NCBI RefSeq assembly: GCF_901538265.1
Contig: NZ_LR593886.1
Location: 6,345,738-6,409,737 of the forward strand
From: Gemmata massiliana
GTDB lineage: Bacteria; Planctomycetota; Planctomycetia; Gemmatales; Gemmataceae
Length of the DNA stretch: 64,000 nt
Reading direction: 5' to 3'
Position numbers and translations under genes: made by a program. Positions 31,216-39,107 of the stretch are shown here, piece after piece. Position 1 is the first letter of the stretch. Every line of letters begins with the position of its first letter. The notes beneath the pieces are model-generated. The model did not search any database, was not told the origin of the DNA, and saw only the letters and a list, made by a program, of their open reading frames with translations.

Positions 31216-32583
31216 ATGGCGTGGTTCGATTTCTACATCCAGCCCGGTGGCGACAACTCGAACGCCGGGACCACGACGAGCAACACCGCGGCCGTCAGCA
31301 CGACGAACGGGGCGTGGGACACGACCACGAACCGGTTCACCGCGGCGAGCGGAACCCCGTTCAGCGGTGCCGCGGTCGGGGACTTCGCGGCGATCATGCT
31401 CGACGGGGCCGCGGGGTTCACGTCCCTGAACCAGATCACGGCCGTGGACCCGGGGGGAACCTACATCGACGTGACCGCGACCGGGCGCGTCGGGATCGCG
31501 CCGGCGACGGGAGCAACGGGCCGGACGTGCAAGATCGGTGGGGCGTGGGCCGATTTTGGGATCGGCACGTCGGGAGCCAACTTCGGCACGTCGTCTACGA
31601 ACGCGGTTCCCATTCGGATCAACATCAAGGCCGCGACCTACGCCAATACCACATCATCGAGAACGTTCGCCCACATCGGTAGCGCGTCCGCGCCGGTCTG
31701 GTTCCGCGGGTACAACACCACTCCGGGCGACCTGGAGAACGATTACACGAACGCGCCCCCGCTCGTGACGTTCACAACCGGGGTGCTCAACACGAACGGC
31801 GCGTACTATCGGATCTCGAACCTGTCCGTTCTGAGCACGGCCGCAACCGGCGCCGCGTGGTCGTGGGGCGGCACGCAAGGGATCGCCGACCGTATTCGCG
31901 CGGAGAACCAAAACGCGGCGAGCGGGGCCAACGCCTTCACGAGCGGCGGCGGCGGTATCACGATGGTCGTGACGAACAGTTGGTTCAAAGCGACGACCGC
32001 CGCGAACCAAGTTTGCACGGTCACTTCCACCGCGGCGTACAGCGGGTGCGTTTTCGACGGCGGGACAAGTGCGATTACATCTAACGCGGCAACGGTGCAG
32101 TTGCTTAACTGCGTGTTCATTAATCAGACAACCCGGTCGCTCAGTCTGAGTACGGCCGCGCTGTACTGCTACGGGTGCTCGTTTGTTGGCCCGTTCAGTG
32201 ATTCGGCCATCCGCTGGGCGACGACCCCCGGAACCATGAGCTACGTGCTCAACTGTCTGTTCAGCGGGTGCGCCCGGTACGATATCGAGCCGGTCAGCGG
32301 GTACACGGGAGTCCTCGCGGTTGCGAACAACGCCAGTTACGCGGCCACACTGGGGCACCTGCCGAGCACGGACTTTAACGACTTCCACTTTGTTCAAGAG
32401 CCGGCGGACCCGTTCACGAACGGCGCGACCGATCCGACGATCAAGAAGACCGCGCTCGCGTACCTCGCGGGCATTGGGAACCGGTTCGAGAACGTCTCTT
32501 GGCGCTCGTACCGCTCCGTGGGTGCGGTCGAGCCCCAACCGTCGGCGGGCGGGTCATCTGGCGGGTACATCATTGGAGCCTAA
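31216..32583 (+). CDS. Beta-helix tail fibre or spike protein
   Basis: 455 residues. From about residue 135 the sequence runs in short Thr/Ser/Asn-rich beta segments such as FAHIGSASAPVWFRGYNTTP, YYRISNLSVLSTAATGA, SYSGCVFDGG-like turns and VQLLNCVFINQTTRSLSLST, typical of right-handed parallel beta-helices. The end (FENVSWRSYRSVGAVEPQPS) is a Gly/Ser tail. It probably binds the host surface. Confidence 0.72.
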   Translation: MAWFDFYIQPGGDNSNAGTTTSNTAAVSTTNGAWDTTTNRFTAASGTPFSGAAVGDFAAIMLDGAAGFTSLNQITAVDPGGTYIDVTATGRVGIAPATGATGRTCKIGGAWADFGIGTSGANFGTSSTNAVPIRINIKAATYANTTSSRTFAHIGSASAPVWFRGYNTTPGDLENDYTNAPPLVTFTTGVLNTNGAYYRISNLSVLSTAATGAAWSWGGTQGIADRIRAENQNAASGANAFTSGGGGITMVVTNSWFKATTAANQVCTVTSTAAYSGCVFDGGTSAITSNAATVQLLNCVFINQTTRSLSLSTAALYCYGCSFVGPFSDSAIRWATTPGTMSYVLNCLFSGCARYDIEPVSGYTGVLAVANNASYAATLGHLPSTDFNDFHFVQEPADPFTNGATDPTIKKTALAYLAGIGNRFENVSWRSYRSVGAVEPQPSAGGSSGGYIIGA

Positions 32584-32586
32584 GTC

Positions 32587-33684
32587 ATGGCGTTCGACGG
32601 ACTCACTTTGAACCCGGGCTCGGGCGGCGCGGTGCTCGCGACCGACTCGTTCACGGACACCGATAGCGTCAACCGGATCATGCCGTTCGGGGCGATCGCG
32701 TTCGGGCCGTTGAACGGCCCGTACACCCCGGTGGACGACACGCACGGGGTGCCCGTGCAGCAGCAGACCGGGGCGACGTGGGCCGTGTCGCTCGACGCGA
32801 TCCCGTTGGCGCCCAATGCGGCAACGGCCACGTTGCAAGCCGCGCAGGGGGCGGTGCTCGACGCGATCAACGCGAAACTCGGCGGCACGCTGGCGGTGGC
32901 CGGAACCGTCGCGGCCACTCAATCGGGCGTGTGGACCGTGGGCATTTCCGGGACCGTACCCGTGTCCGGCCCGCTCACCGATGCGCAGTTGCGCGCGACG
33001 GCGGTACCCGTGTCGCTGGCCACGGTCCCGACGCACGCGGTTACGCAGTCGGGCGCGTGGACGTTCTCGCTGTCCGCGGCCCTGCCCGCGGGCACCAACA
33101 ACATCGGCGACGTGGACGTTCTGACGCTCCCGGCGGTCACCATTGCCGCGGCCCAGACGCTCGCGACCGTAACGACCGTGGGCACGGTCACGACGCTGAC
33201 CACGTGCGCCACGGTCACGAACCTGGCGCAGCTCGGGGGCCAGGCGATCGCGATGGGCACGGGCGCCCGGTCCGCGGGCACCCAGCGCGTCACGATCGCG
33301 ACCGACGACACGGTGCAGGCCGCGGCGGTCGCGGCCACGGCCGGGGGAACCACCCCGTACTCGTTCCTCTCGACTGCGGCGGTTCAGGCCGCGGCGATCA
33401 AGGCCAGCGCGGGCCAGGTGTACGGGCTCCGATTCTTCAACAAGGGGGCCGCGCCGGTGTACGTGCGGCTCTACAACCAGACGACCACGCCGGGCACGAG
33501 CGACGCGCCGGTGTACCGGTGCCTCGTGCCGGGCAACACCTCGGGCGGCGGGTTCGTGGACACGATTCCCCCGGGCGTCGTGTTCACCACCGGAATCGGC
33601 ATCCGGGTAACCGGCGCGATCGCGGACAACGACGCGACCGCGCTGGCCGCGAACGAAGTGCTCGGGAACGTGCTCTACAAGTGA
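32587..33684 (+). CDS. Tail fibre-type virion protein
   Basis: 365 residues. Starts with a short head region, then repeated beta motifs including VAATQSGVWTVGISGTVPVS, VTQSGAWTFSLSAALPAGTN, NNIGDVDVLTLPAVT, ending in a compact domain (GQVYGLRFFNKGAAPVYVRL). Such GTNNIGDVDV repeats occur in long, thin phage fibres. Confidence 0.68.
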   Translation: MAFDGLTLNPGSGGAVLATDSFTDTDSVNRIMPFGAIAFGPLNGPYTPVDDTHGVPVQQQTGATWAVSLDAIPLAPNAATATLQAAQGAVLDAINAKLGGTLAVAGTVAATQSGVWTVGISGTVPVSGPLTDAQLRATAVPVSLATVPTHAVTQSGAWTFSLSAALPAGTNNIGDVDVLTLPAVTIAAAQTLATVTTVGTVTTLTTCATVTNLAQLGGQAIAMGTGARSAGTQRVTIATDDTVQAAAVAATAGGTTPYSFLSTAAVQAAAIKASAGQVYGLRFFNKGAAPVYVRLYNQTTTPGTSDAPVYRCLVPGNTSGGGFVDTIPPGVVFTTGIGIRVTGAIADNDATALAANEVLGNVLYK

Positions 33685-33691
33685 GGGCGCT

Positions 33692-34195
33692 ATGGTCGGC
33701 GGGTGGATCAATGCGTTCCTCAACCTGCTCGGGCTCGGCGGCGGGGGCTCCGCGCCGGGTGGCCCGGGCACCCCGGGCGGCGTGTTCCGGCGCGCGCTCC
33801 CGACGTGGGACCGGTCGATCGAACGCGCGCCCTCAACCTGGTCGCGGACCTGGAGGTATGACCCGATGGCACTGGCAACCGAGGGCGTGGCCGTTGTTGC
33901 GGCCGAGAGTGACGACCGGGACTACGGGTTCGACCTGAGCCGGTGCCCGGAGATCCGGGCCGGGCTCACGATCACCGGGGGCGCGATCCTCGGCGGGTCC
34001 GGGCTCACGATCGGGGCCGTGTCGGTGCTCGCCGAGGACTTCGACGACATCCTGGCCGGTGAGGGGCTCGTGGTGCGGATCAGCGGGGGCACCGGGGGCA
34101 CGACGTACAAGCTCGCGTGCCGGGCCACGCTCTCGAACGGACGCAAGGTCACGGTTCCCGGGCGCCTGGTCAAAGTTCGCGATTACGATTCCTAA
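33692..34195 (+). CDS. Fibre-tail adaptor-like protein
   Basis: 167 residues, ATG 33692. N-terminal hydrophobic and Gly-rich part, then SRCPEIRAGLTITGGAILGG, LTIGAVSVLAEDFDDI and LVVRISGGTGGTTYKLACRA, the layout of phage fibre-tail adaptor proteins. A later ATG at 33866 is possible but would remove only the flexible N-terminus. Confidence 0.6.
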   Translation: MVGGWINAFLNLLGLGGGGSAPGGPGTPGGVFRRALPTWDRSIERAPSTWSRTWRYDPMALATEGVAVVAAESDDRDYGFDLSRCPEIRAGLTITGGAILGGSGLTIGAVSVLAEDFDDILAGEGLVVRISGGTGGTTYKLACRATLSNGRKVTVPGRLVKVRDYDS

Positions 34196-34215
34196 CCCAC
34201 CGAGGGCGTTCACCC

Positions 34216-34440
34216 ATGACGGCACCCGTCCCGATCAAGAGCGGCGCGGACCTGCTCGAGGAATACGACCGGCTCACGGCCGAGCTGCGCCGGGCGCTCC
34301 GGACCACGCGCGAACTTCAGGTGAAGTGGCAGGCGTGCCGGGATCTGCTGAAGCGCCGGGCGGACAGCGCCGCGAGCGGTTGGGACGTGTCGGTGAACGT
34401 CCACGACACCGGCCCGAGCGCGCCCCTCGGTACGGCTTAA
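34216..34440 (+). CDS. Small coiled-coil phage protein
   Basis: 74 residues, ATG 34216. A single long charged helix (LLEEYDRLTAELRRALRTTR) with coiled-coil spacing, then a short tail. It is the last gene of this block; an AT-rich structured region follows. Confidence 0.55.
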   Translation: MTAPVPIKSGADLLEEYDRLTAELRRALRTTRELQVKWQACRDLLKRRADSAASGWDVSVNVHDTGPSAPLGTA

Positions 34441-34460
34441 CACCGGGCCGATAGCCGGCT

Positions 34461-34531
34461 CCTATTTTTTTTGCGCATTGCAATAGGTATTTCCGATCAA
34501 TCGTGATTATTATGATCGGCACTTCCTATTG
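34461..34531 (+). promoter_or_regulatory. Nested inverted repeats, possible two-state leader
   Basis: CAATAGG (34481-34487) pairs with CCTATTG (34525-34531), and inside it CCGATCA (34493-34499) pairs with TGATCGG (34513-34519), with equal 5-base internal loops. Upstream, CCTATT at 34461-34466 could instead pair with AATAGG at 34482-34487. The two pairings exclude each other. The segment contains a T8 run and lies 40 bp before the protease gene. Confidence 0.5.
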
Positions 34532-34570
34532 CGGCCCGCTACGATCGCCCGCCACCAAGGGACCAACCCC

Positions 34571-35653
34571 ATGTTCCGCGTTCGCCTGCTCGTGCTCCTC
34601 GCTCTGTGCCTCGCGGTGCCGTGCCTCTCGGCCGCCCCGGACAGGATGCTCGTTCCCGAGCCGTTGCCCCAAAAGCTCGCGCTCGAGGGGCCGACGAAAT
34701 ACAAGCCGTACCAGCTCGTCCGCGTGAAGGCGACGGGTGTGGACGCAAAGGCCGGGATCATCTGGCGCGTGTACCCGAGCCAGGACGTGCAGCGCGCGAC
34801 GACCCCGCGCGGGATTCTCGAGTTCGCGGCCCCGCCCGGTACCTACCAGATCGAGGCGCTGGTCATCACGACCGGAGCGGACGGCGCGATTTCCGTGGAT
34901 GAGCAAGCGATGTCGGTGGAGATCGAATCGTGTTGCGACAAGGCGCCCCCGATCACCCCGCCCACTCCTCAACCGCCCGTGAAGCCCAAGGCGAACCCGG
35001 TGGCCGCGCTGGGCAAGATCCAATTCGGCAACGCGGGTTGCACGGCCACGGTAATCGGCCCGCGGCGCGCGGACGGGAAGTGGGACGTGCTCACCGCGGC
35101 GCACTGTGTCACCCACGTGGGCGTCGGGGCGAAGGGCTCAATGACGCTCCCCGACGGCCGCAAGCTCGCAATCAAGGTGGGGAGCATCTACGAGACGCCG
35201 GACTGCGCGTGGCTCACGACCGAGGACGCCACGCTCGCGGATCTGCCCTTCGCCGAGATCGCGGCCACGAACCCCGCGGTCGGGACCAAGATTTGGCACA
35301 AGGGGTATGGGGTAGACAACCCCGGGAACCGCGAGGACGGGGAAATCACGTTCGCGCAGGACGGTAACGGTCAACTCCAAATGTCGCTGTCGGTCTCCTC
35401 GGGGGACTCGGGCGGGGGCATCTTCCGGGACGATACGGGCGAGCTGATTAGCTGCGTCTGTTGCACCACGGCAAAGGGGCAAAAGGCCCGCGTGTGGGGT
35501 TGCGCGGCCGACGTTGCCCGCAAGTACCGGCCGGCTCAGGCGAGCGAGTTGTGGACCCCGATTGAAATTCCCGAGGCCGGCATTGGCCCGATCAACGCTT
35601 GGGAGCCGGTGGATATGCCGACTCGCGGCCCGGTGGTGACCGTTCTTAAGTGA
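34571..35653 (+). CDS. Secreted trypsin-like serine protease
   Basis: 360 residues, ATG 34571. Signal peptide MFRVRLLVLLALCLAVPCLS at residues 1-20. A beta-rich N-terminal domain and a Pro-rich linker (residues 125-145) precede the protease: His178 in LTAAHC, Asp211 in ETPDCAWL and Ser280 in SSGDSGGG, with the usual S1 spacing. It would act in the periplasm or outside. It lies after the fibre genes and before small membrane proteins, where phages keep lysis genes, and no endolysin is recognised anywhere. It may take part in lysis or be a lysogenic-conversion gene. Confidence 0.85.
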   Translation: MFRVRLLVLLALCLAVPCLSAAPDRMLVPEPLPQKLALEGPTKYKPYQLVRVKATGVDAKAGIIWRVYPSQDVQRATTPRGILEFAAPPGTYQIEALVITTGADGAISVDEQAMSVEIESCCDKAPPITPPTPQPPVKPKANPVAALGKIQFGNAGCTATVIGPRRADGKWDVLTAAHCVTHVGVGAKGSMTLPDGRKLAIKVGSIYETPDCAWLTTEDATLADLPFAEIAATNPAVGTKIWHKGYGVDNPGNREDGEITFAQDGNGQLQMSLSVSSGDSGGGIFRDDTGELISCVCCTTAKGQKARVWGCAADVARKYRPAQASELWTPIEIPEAGIGPINAWEPVDMPTRGPVVTVLK

Positions 35654-35664
35654 GGTGAGCCCGC

Positions 35665-35919
35665 GTGATCGGCGTGGCGTGCCATCGGTGCGACAAGTTC
35701 AACACGCGCACGAACTGGCCGCCCCCGTTGTGGCCGTGTGCCGGATGCGGGAGTCCGCTCCCGGTGATCGTGGCGACCGGCGCCGAGGCCGGGTGCCTGC
35801 CCTCGGCTGTGAAGCGGCGAGAACAGGCACGCGGGCCGGACGTCTGGTTCGTGGTCGGGTTGTGTGCCGGGGTAGTTGGGACGGTCGGGTTGCTCGAGCT
35901 GTTCAAACTCATGAGGTGA
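35665..35919 (+). CDS. Zinc-ribbon single-pass membrane protein
   Basis: 84 residues from a GTG at 35665. CHRC at residues 6-9 and CAGC at 25-28 form a zinc ribbon; a membrane segment follows at about 60-80 (VWFVVGLCAGVVGTVGLLEL). Part of the small-gene cluster downstream of the protease. Confidence 0.6.
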   Translation: MIGVACHRCDKFNTRTNWPPPLWPCAGCGSPLPVIVATGAEAGCLPSAVKRREQARGPDVWFVVGLCAGVVGTVGLLELFKLMR

Positions 35920-35923
35920 TGCC

Positions 35924-36400
35924 GTGGATCTGCTGCTCGTCGCCCTAGCGCTGATCCCGCTCGAATGGGTTCTGTTCCCGTTCTCGATCGCGTTCACCGT
36001 GGGGCACACGGTCGAGGAAGTGATCGGTGACGGCGGCCCGTTCTGGTGCTACTACCGGCGCTACTTCGGGCGCGGGATCGACGACATCCTCGGCGTCATC
36101 CTGTTCTCGGCACTCGCGGGCATCCTCATTTTGCTGGCAATCGGCGGATACCTCTACGGGTCCGCGCTCCTGTTGGGCGTGTTGATCGGCGCGCGGTTCG
36201 GTGATGCGTGGCTCTCACACCTCTGCATGCGGAGCACGGCCCCCGGCCCGAATCCGGGGCTTCTCACGTCGTTCCTCTATCTGGTGGAAGTCGTGGTGGT
36301 CACCTTGTCCGGCATTCAGGTTTCGCCCCTCGGCTTCACGATCGGATGGGGCGTGTTCGCTGCGTTTTGGACCGTTTCATTCTTGATCCGCAAAAGGTGA
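35924..36400 (+). CDS. Multi-pass membrane protein, possible holin
   Basis: 158 residues from a GTG at 35924 preceded by AGGTGATGCC. Four membrane segments can be seen, starting at about residues 3, 53, 73 and 115. The identical leader AGGTGATGCCGTGG precedes the next gene, which supports GTG starts for both. Holin or related membrane function is inferred from position only. Confidence 0.55.
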   Translation: MDLLLVALALIPLEWVLFPFSIAFTVGHTVEEVIGDGGPFWCYYRRYFGRGIDDILGVILFSALAGILILLAIGGYLYGSALLLGVLIGARFGDAWLSHLCMRSTAPGPNPGLLTSFLYLVEVVVVTLSGIQVSPLGFTIGWGVFAAFWTVSFLIRKR

Positions 36401-36404
36401 TGCC

Positions 36405-36623
36405 GTGGCCGAAAGCACCAAGACCTACGTTGAGCGCCTGAAAGAGTGGGTGTTGTATGTGGTCGCGATCCTCTCACTGTCGATCGCCTCCGCGCTCGCA
36501 CAGCGGTGGTTAGGGAAGGACGTTCCGCTCCCTCCCCCACCCGTAATCCTGGTCACTTCGGGGGTTGATGGGATCACCCCGGTAGTGCAGGTTTTCCCCC
36601 CTGATCCCTCAAAGGATAAATGA
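36405..36623 (+). CDS. Small single-pass membrane protein, holin-like
   Basis: 72 residues from a GTG at 36405 with the same AGGTGATGCC leader. One membrane segment at about 13-33 (EWVLYVVAILSLSIASALAQ) and a Pro-rich tail. Size and place suit a holin or spanin-like protein. Confidence 0.55.
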   Translation: MAESTKTYVERLKEWVLYVVAILSLSIASALAQRWLGKDVPLPPPPVILVTSGVDGITPVVQVFPPDPSKDK

Positions 36624-36814
36624 TGCTCCACCTACACCTGAACGTGAACCTCGGCGGCGCTGGCGACGTGCGGCAGTTAACCGCGCTCGGCGACGGCACT
36701 CTGATTAAGTTGGCCCTCAAGTGGGGGCCGGTCATTGCCTCGTTCTTCGGCGTGAAGCTCCCGGACCTCTCGGGGCTCGTGAGCGAAGTGAAGGAGCCGG
36801 TGGTTGACTCGTAA
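36620..36814 (+). CDS. Small protein ending the late operon
   Basis: 64 residues, ATG at 36620 in an ATGA overlap with the previous gene. LHLHLNVNLGGAGDVRQLTA then TLIKLALKWGPVIASFFGVK; amphipathic. Unknown function. A strong palindromic terminator follows at 36890. Confidence 0.55.
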   Translation: MMLHLHLNVNLGGAGDVRQLTALGDGTLIKLALKWGPVIASFFGVKLPDLSGLVSEVKEPVVDS

Positions 36815-36889
36815 GCATAGTTCGCGCCAAATTCATAGAATATTCGATTTTGGCACGGAATTTGCGTAGTTAAAAAGTACAAGTTGTAC

Positions 36890-36919
36890 AACGGCACCGG
36901 CCACGTGGCCGGTGCCGTT
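36890..36919 (+). terminator. 30-bp palindrome ending the late operon
   Basis: AACGGCACCGGCCAC is followed directly by its exact complement GTGGCCGGTGCCGTT, then CATTTT. Strong candidate for the terminator of the late transcript, probably working in both directions. Confidence 0.7.
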
Positions 36920-36991
36920 CATTTTGAACGCCAGTTCCGTTTAAATTGAACTCGCCCACGTGGGCGGCGCATTCAAGCTACTTCCATTGGC

Positions 36992-37052
36992 TTACCCGTG
37001 AGTACGCACTGGGGTGGCTACGGTAGCCACCCCAGCGCGTACTCACGGGTAA
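36992..37052. repeat. 61-base hairpin, 30-bp arms
   Basis: Arm 36992-37021 (starting TTACCCGTGAGTACGC) pairs with 37023-37052 with one A-C mismatch and a single-base centre. The inner part GGGGTGGCTAC resembles the hairpin at 37183-37203. Confidence 0.8.
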
Positions 37053-37144
37053 AAACTGTGTTCATTTTGAATGCAGTGGCGTTCGCTAGAGCTTGTTCAA
37101 AATGAACAAGCGGTGATGTTTGTTAGAGCATACTCTGCACATTT

Positions 37145-37177
37145 GGGAACAGTTGCGAAAATTCGGAACTGGCCACC
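37145..37177. repeat. Direct repeat, copy 1, with hairpin behind it
   Basis: Starts GGGAACAGTTGCGAAAATTC and ends CGGAACTGGCCACC. A near-identical copy lies at 37222-37254. The hairpin GGGGTGCTAC / GTAGCACCCC at 37183-37203 follows this copy. The core AAACGGAACTGG of copy 2 also occurs inverted near 36931. Confidence 0.7.
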
Positions 37178-37221
37178 CGCTCGGGGTGCTACCGTAGCAC
37201 CCCCTCTTTGATCCGCTCGTT

Positions 37222-37287
37222 GGGAACAGGTTGCGAAAAAACGGAACTGGCCACCGGTGGGTGACAGCCGCTGCCACCCACCGGTGG
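37222..37287. repeat. Direct repeat, copy 2, with hairpin
   Basis: Copy 2 (GGGAACAGGTTGCGAAAAAA then CGGAACTGGCCAC) runs into a hairpin in which CCACCGGTGGGTG (37251-37263) pairs with CACCCACCGGTGG (37275-37287) and CAGC with GCTG inside. The repeat-then-hairpin order is the same as in copy 1. Confidence 0.7.
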
Positions 37288-37404
37288 GTTTCTGGAAATT
37301 ATTTTTTCCAACTGCAAACCCAAGGAAACTAGTGATTTGAGGAGCGAGTCACGATTCGTGACCTGAGATGTGGTTGCAATTTGATTCGATCAAGGCATAA
37401 TGCA

Positions 37405-37439
37405 GAGGCATAAGGTAAGCGTCATTTACCTTATGCCTC
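37405..37439. repeat. 14-bp perfect hairpin
   Basis: GAGGCATAAGGTAA pairs with TTACCTTATGCCTC across a 7-base loop. No T-run follows on either strand. Confidence 0.65.
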
Positions 37440-37694
37440 GTAGAGATTACTCTTCGCGCTTCTTTGAAATTTTACTTTGCCGAACGGCATATAATTTGCT
37501 GAAGGCGTCTGCTGCATTGCCTAAATGTACTGCGCAATTCGCGTAGTCATTACGATGCAAATACGCTTGCAATAAATTAATGACGATTGACAGAGTAATT
37601 CTGCAAATACGGACCTTCATCGCAGTTATCTCGCAGAGGCTGTGTGATGGGACGTAGTGTGGCTGACACTCATTACGAGTGAGCGTTAGCCTGT

Positions 37695-37730
37695 TCGGTA
37701 CTCGAGAGGCCTCAATCTCTCGAGTACCGA
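37695..37730. repeat. 14-bp perfect hairpin
   Basis: TCGGTACTCGAGAG pairs with CTCTCGAGTACCGA across an 8-base loop. It lies 230 bp beyond the end of the minus-strand zinc-ribbon gene. Confidence 0.65.
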
Positions 37731-37957
37731 TCCTCGATCCTAACTAACTTTTCTCCCAAAAGGAAGAGGTTAGTAGGTGTTTGTGTAATTATTGGCTTTT
37801 CATTTCTAAGATCTATCCTCTTTAAACACTTAAATAGTAACACTTTACGTTAGCAGCCGTTGCTCAAAAATTCATTCTAGTCGGACTGTTTTTCGTCCGA
37901 TAACAACCAATTTTTTTGGCGGCCTAGCAATTGTCGAGCCAATTGCGACTGCACGAA

Positions 37958-38380
37958 TCAATCGTCAAAATCTGGCTCAATCGCGACCGGCTCGACCGGT
38001 TGGCGGCAATGCTTGCAGAGCCGCGCGGCCGATCGTATCAGCTCATCACAGTGCGGGCACCGGCGCCCCGTGTCCTGCTCCGGCTCGCCGGTTTCGGGAT
38101 ACAGGAGCAGAATCAGTAGCCCGAGGTAGTTCAGGACCAGGCCGAGCAAGAACCCGACGCGCGGCCCGATGGCACGCACGCGGCCCATCCGGAACCCGAG
38201 GAACGCGGGCAGGATGGCAGCGAAGGTAAGGTAGAAAACGACCGCGAGGAATGTCTCGAAATCCAAGCTGACGAGCGTACCTACGATGAACGGCGAGCCG
38301 AGGGCTAATCCCACGAGAACAGCGTTTCTGATTGATCTGTTAGCGTTGGGCGCTTTGCGTTCGGGCGTCTGCTGAGCCAT
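37958..38380 (-). CDS. Membrane protein with C-terminal zinc ribbon
   Basis: 140 residues on the minus strand. Two or three membrane segments (NAVLVGLALGSPFIVGTLVS, FLAVVFYLTFAAILPAFLGF, VGFLLGLVLNYLGLLILLLY) are followed by CPHC and CKHC, ten residues apart, a zinc ribbon often seen as a membrane-protein tail. It could be a lysogenic-conversion gene, since it lies in the immunity region and reads against the late genes. Confidence 0.7.
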   Translation of the reverse strand: MAQQTPERKAPNANRSIRNAVLVGLALGSPFIVGTLVSLDFETFLAVVFYLTFAAILPAFLGFRMGRVRAIGPRVGFLLGLVLNYLGLLILLLYPETGEPEQDTGRRCPHCDELIRSAARLCKHCRQPVEPVAIEPDFDD

Positions 38381-38460
38381 TCCATTCCTCCTGCCGTGCA
38401 GCTATTCATCTCAACCGGGTTGAGATTGTAGCAGGACAGGGTGGCGCGCGTCCAACGAAA

Positions 38461-38496
38461 CAACCCGCCTCGAGCATCCGTGCTCGAGGCGGGTTG
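38461..38496 (-). terminator. Strong hairpin terminator of the excisionase-like gene
   Basis: 16-bp perfect stem CAACCCGCCTCGAGCA / TGCTCGAGGCGGGTTG with loop TCCG. On the minus strand it is followed by TTTCGTT. It lies downstream of the gene at 38704-38946. The 323-bp gap 38381-38703 holds nothing else recognisable. Confidence 0.75.
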
Positions 38497-38703
38497 CGTG
38501 CCCCACCCGGAAGGGCGGGGCTCAAGCAATTCGACGACCACGACGTTCACCGAGCGCTTCGCGCCAGCGATCTAGCTGAGCCGCCCTTCCCTCCGGCCAA
38601 TTCGCCAAACAAAGGCACGGACTCAATGGCCACAACTCTTGGGGCCGGTAAATGCGGAGATGGAACCAGGTCAGTATCTTTCGCATGGGCATTTATCCTC
38701 AAG

Positions 38704-38946
38704 TCAGGCCGCAACCTTCTTCGCCAGGTACAACACGAGCGCGCGTTTAGGCACCATCACCTTCGCGCGAACCTTTAAGCTGGGCACCTCCTTCGCGTCC
38801 ACCAGTTGGCGCATCGTGCTGAGGCCAACACCGATAAATGCGGCCGCGGCGCGAATCGGCAACGCGCCGTCTGTACACATTTCTTCAAGGGTTAACTCGC
38901 GGGGGCCGGGATCGATCGGAGTGAGCGCGGGCGGCTTACGGGGCAT
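38704..38946 (-). CDS. Excisionase-like helix-turn-helix protein
   Basis: 80 residues on the minus strand, ATG at 38946. ALPIRAAAAFIGVGLSTMRQ then LVDAKEVPSLKVRAKVMVPK is the HTH_17 fold of phage excisionases and related MerR-type proteins. It diverges from the repressor gene across the operator region, so it may act as Cro-like antirepressor and/or Xis for the nearby integrase. Confidence 0.75.
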   Translation of the reverse strand: MPRKPPALTPIDPGPRELTLEEMCTDGALPIRAAAAFIGVGLSTMRQLVDAKEVPSLKVRAKVMVPKRALVLYLAKKVAA

Positions 38947-39038
38947 CTAGCAACCTCTTGACTATAACCGCGGGCGAGCAGCAGACCAGACATTCCACAC
39001 TTCAGTTATTTCCACTTGCTCGCCTGTCCACATAGTGA

Positions 39039-39052
39039 TACACAATTGTGTA
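39039..39052. promoter_or_regulatory. Repressor operator 1
   Basis: Perfect 14-bp palindrome TACACAATTGTGTA in the divergent gap between the excisionase-like and repressor genes. It has the same TACAC-N4-GTGTA form as operator 2. Confidence 0.65.
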
Positions 39053-39086
39053 CTGCACCCGGCGGGGGTGCGTCAACCGGAACTTT

Positions 39087-39100
39087 TACACTTTTGTGTA
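39087..39100. promoter_or_regulatory. Repressor operator 2 and probable promoter
   Basis: TACACTTTTGTGTA, same form as operator 1, centred 48 bp from it. It overlaps TACTAT (39099-39104), a plausible -10 box, and ends eight bases before the repressor ATG. There is no ribosome-binding site, so the mRNA may be leaderless. Confidence 0.6.
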
Positions 39101-39107
39101 CTATCAC

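Larger units (their letters stand above)
36815..37957. other. 1.1-kb non-coding block packed with hairpins
   Basis: No convincing gene on either strand. At least eight perfect or near-perfect hairpins are spread through it, and it is AT-rich between them. The motif GTTCATTTTGAAC appears at 36918-36930, one base changed near 37060, and inverted at 37095-37107. The main hairpins and direct repeats are listed separately. It lies between the late operon and the immunity genes. Confidence 0.7.

Noticed and set aside
37931..38119. 62-residue plus-strand frame
   Set aside because: It is antisense to the end of the minus-strand zinc-ribbon membrane protein, whose CPHC/CKHC and membrane segments are convincing.
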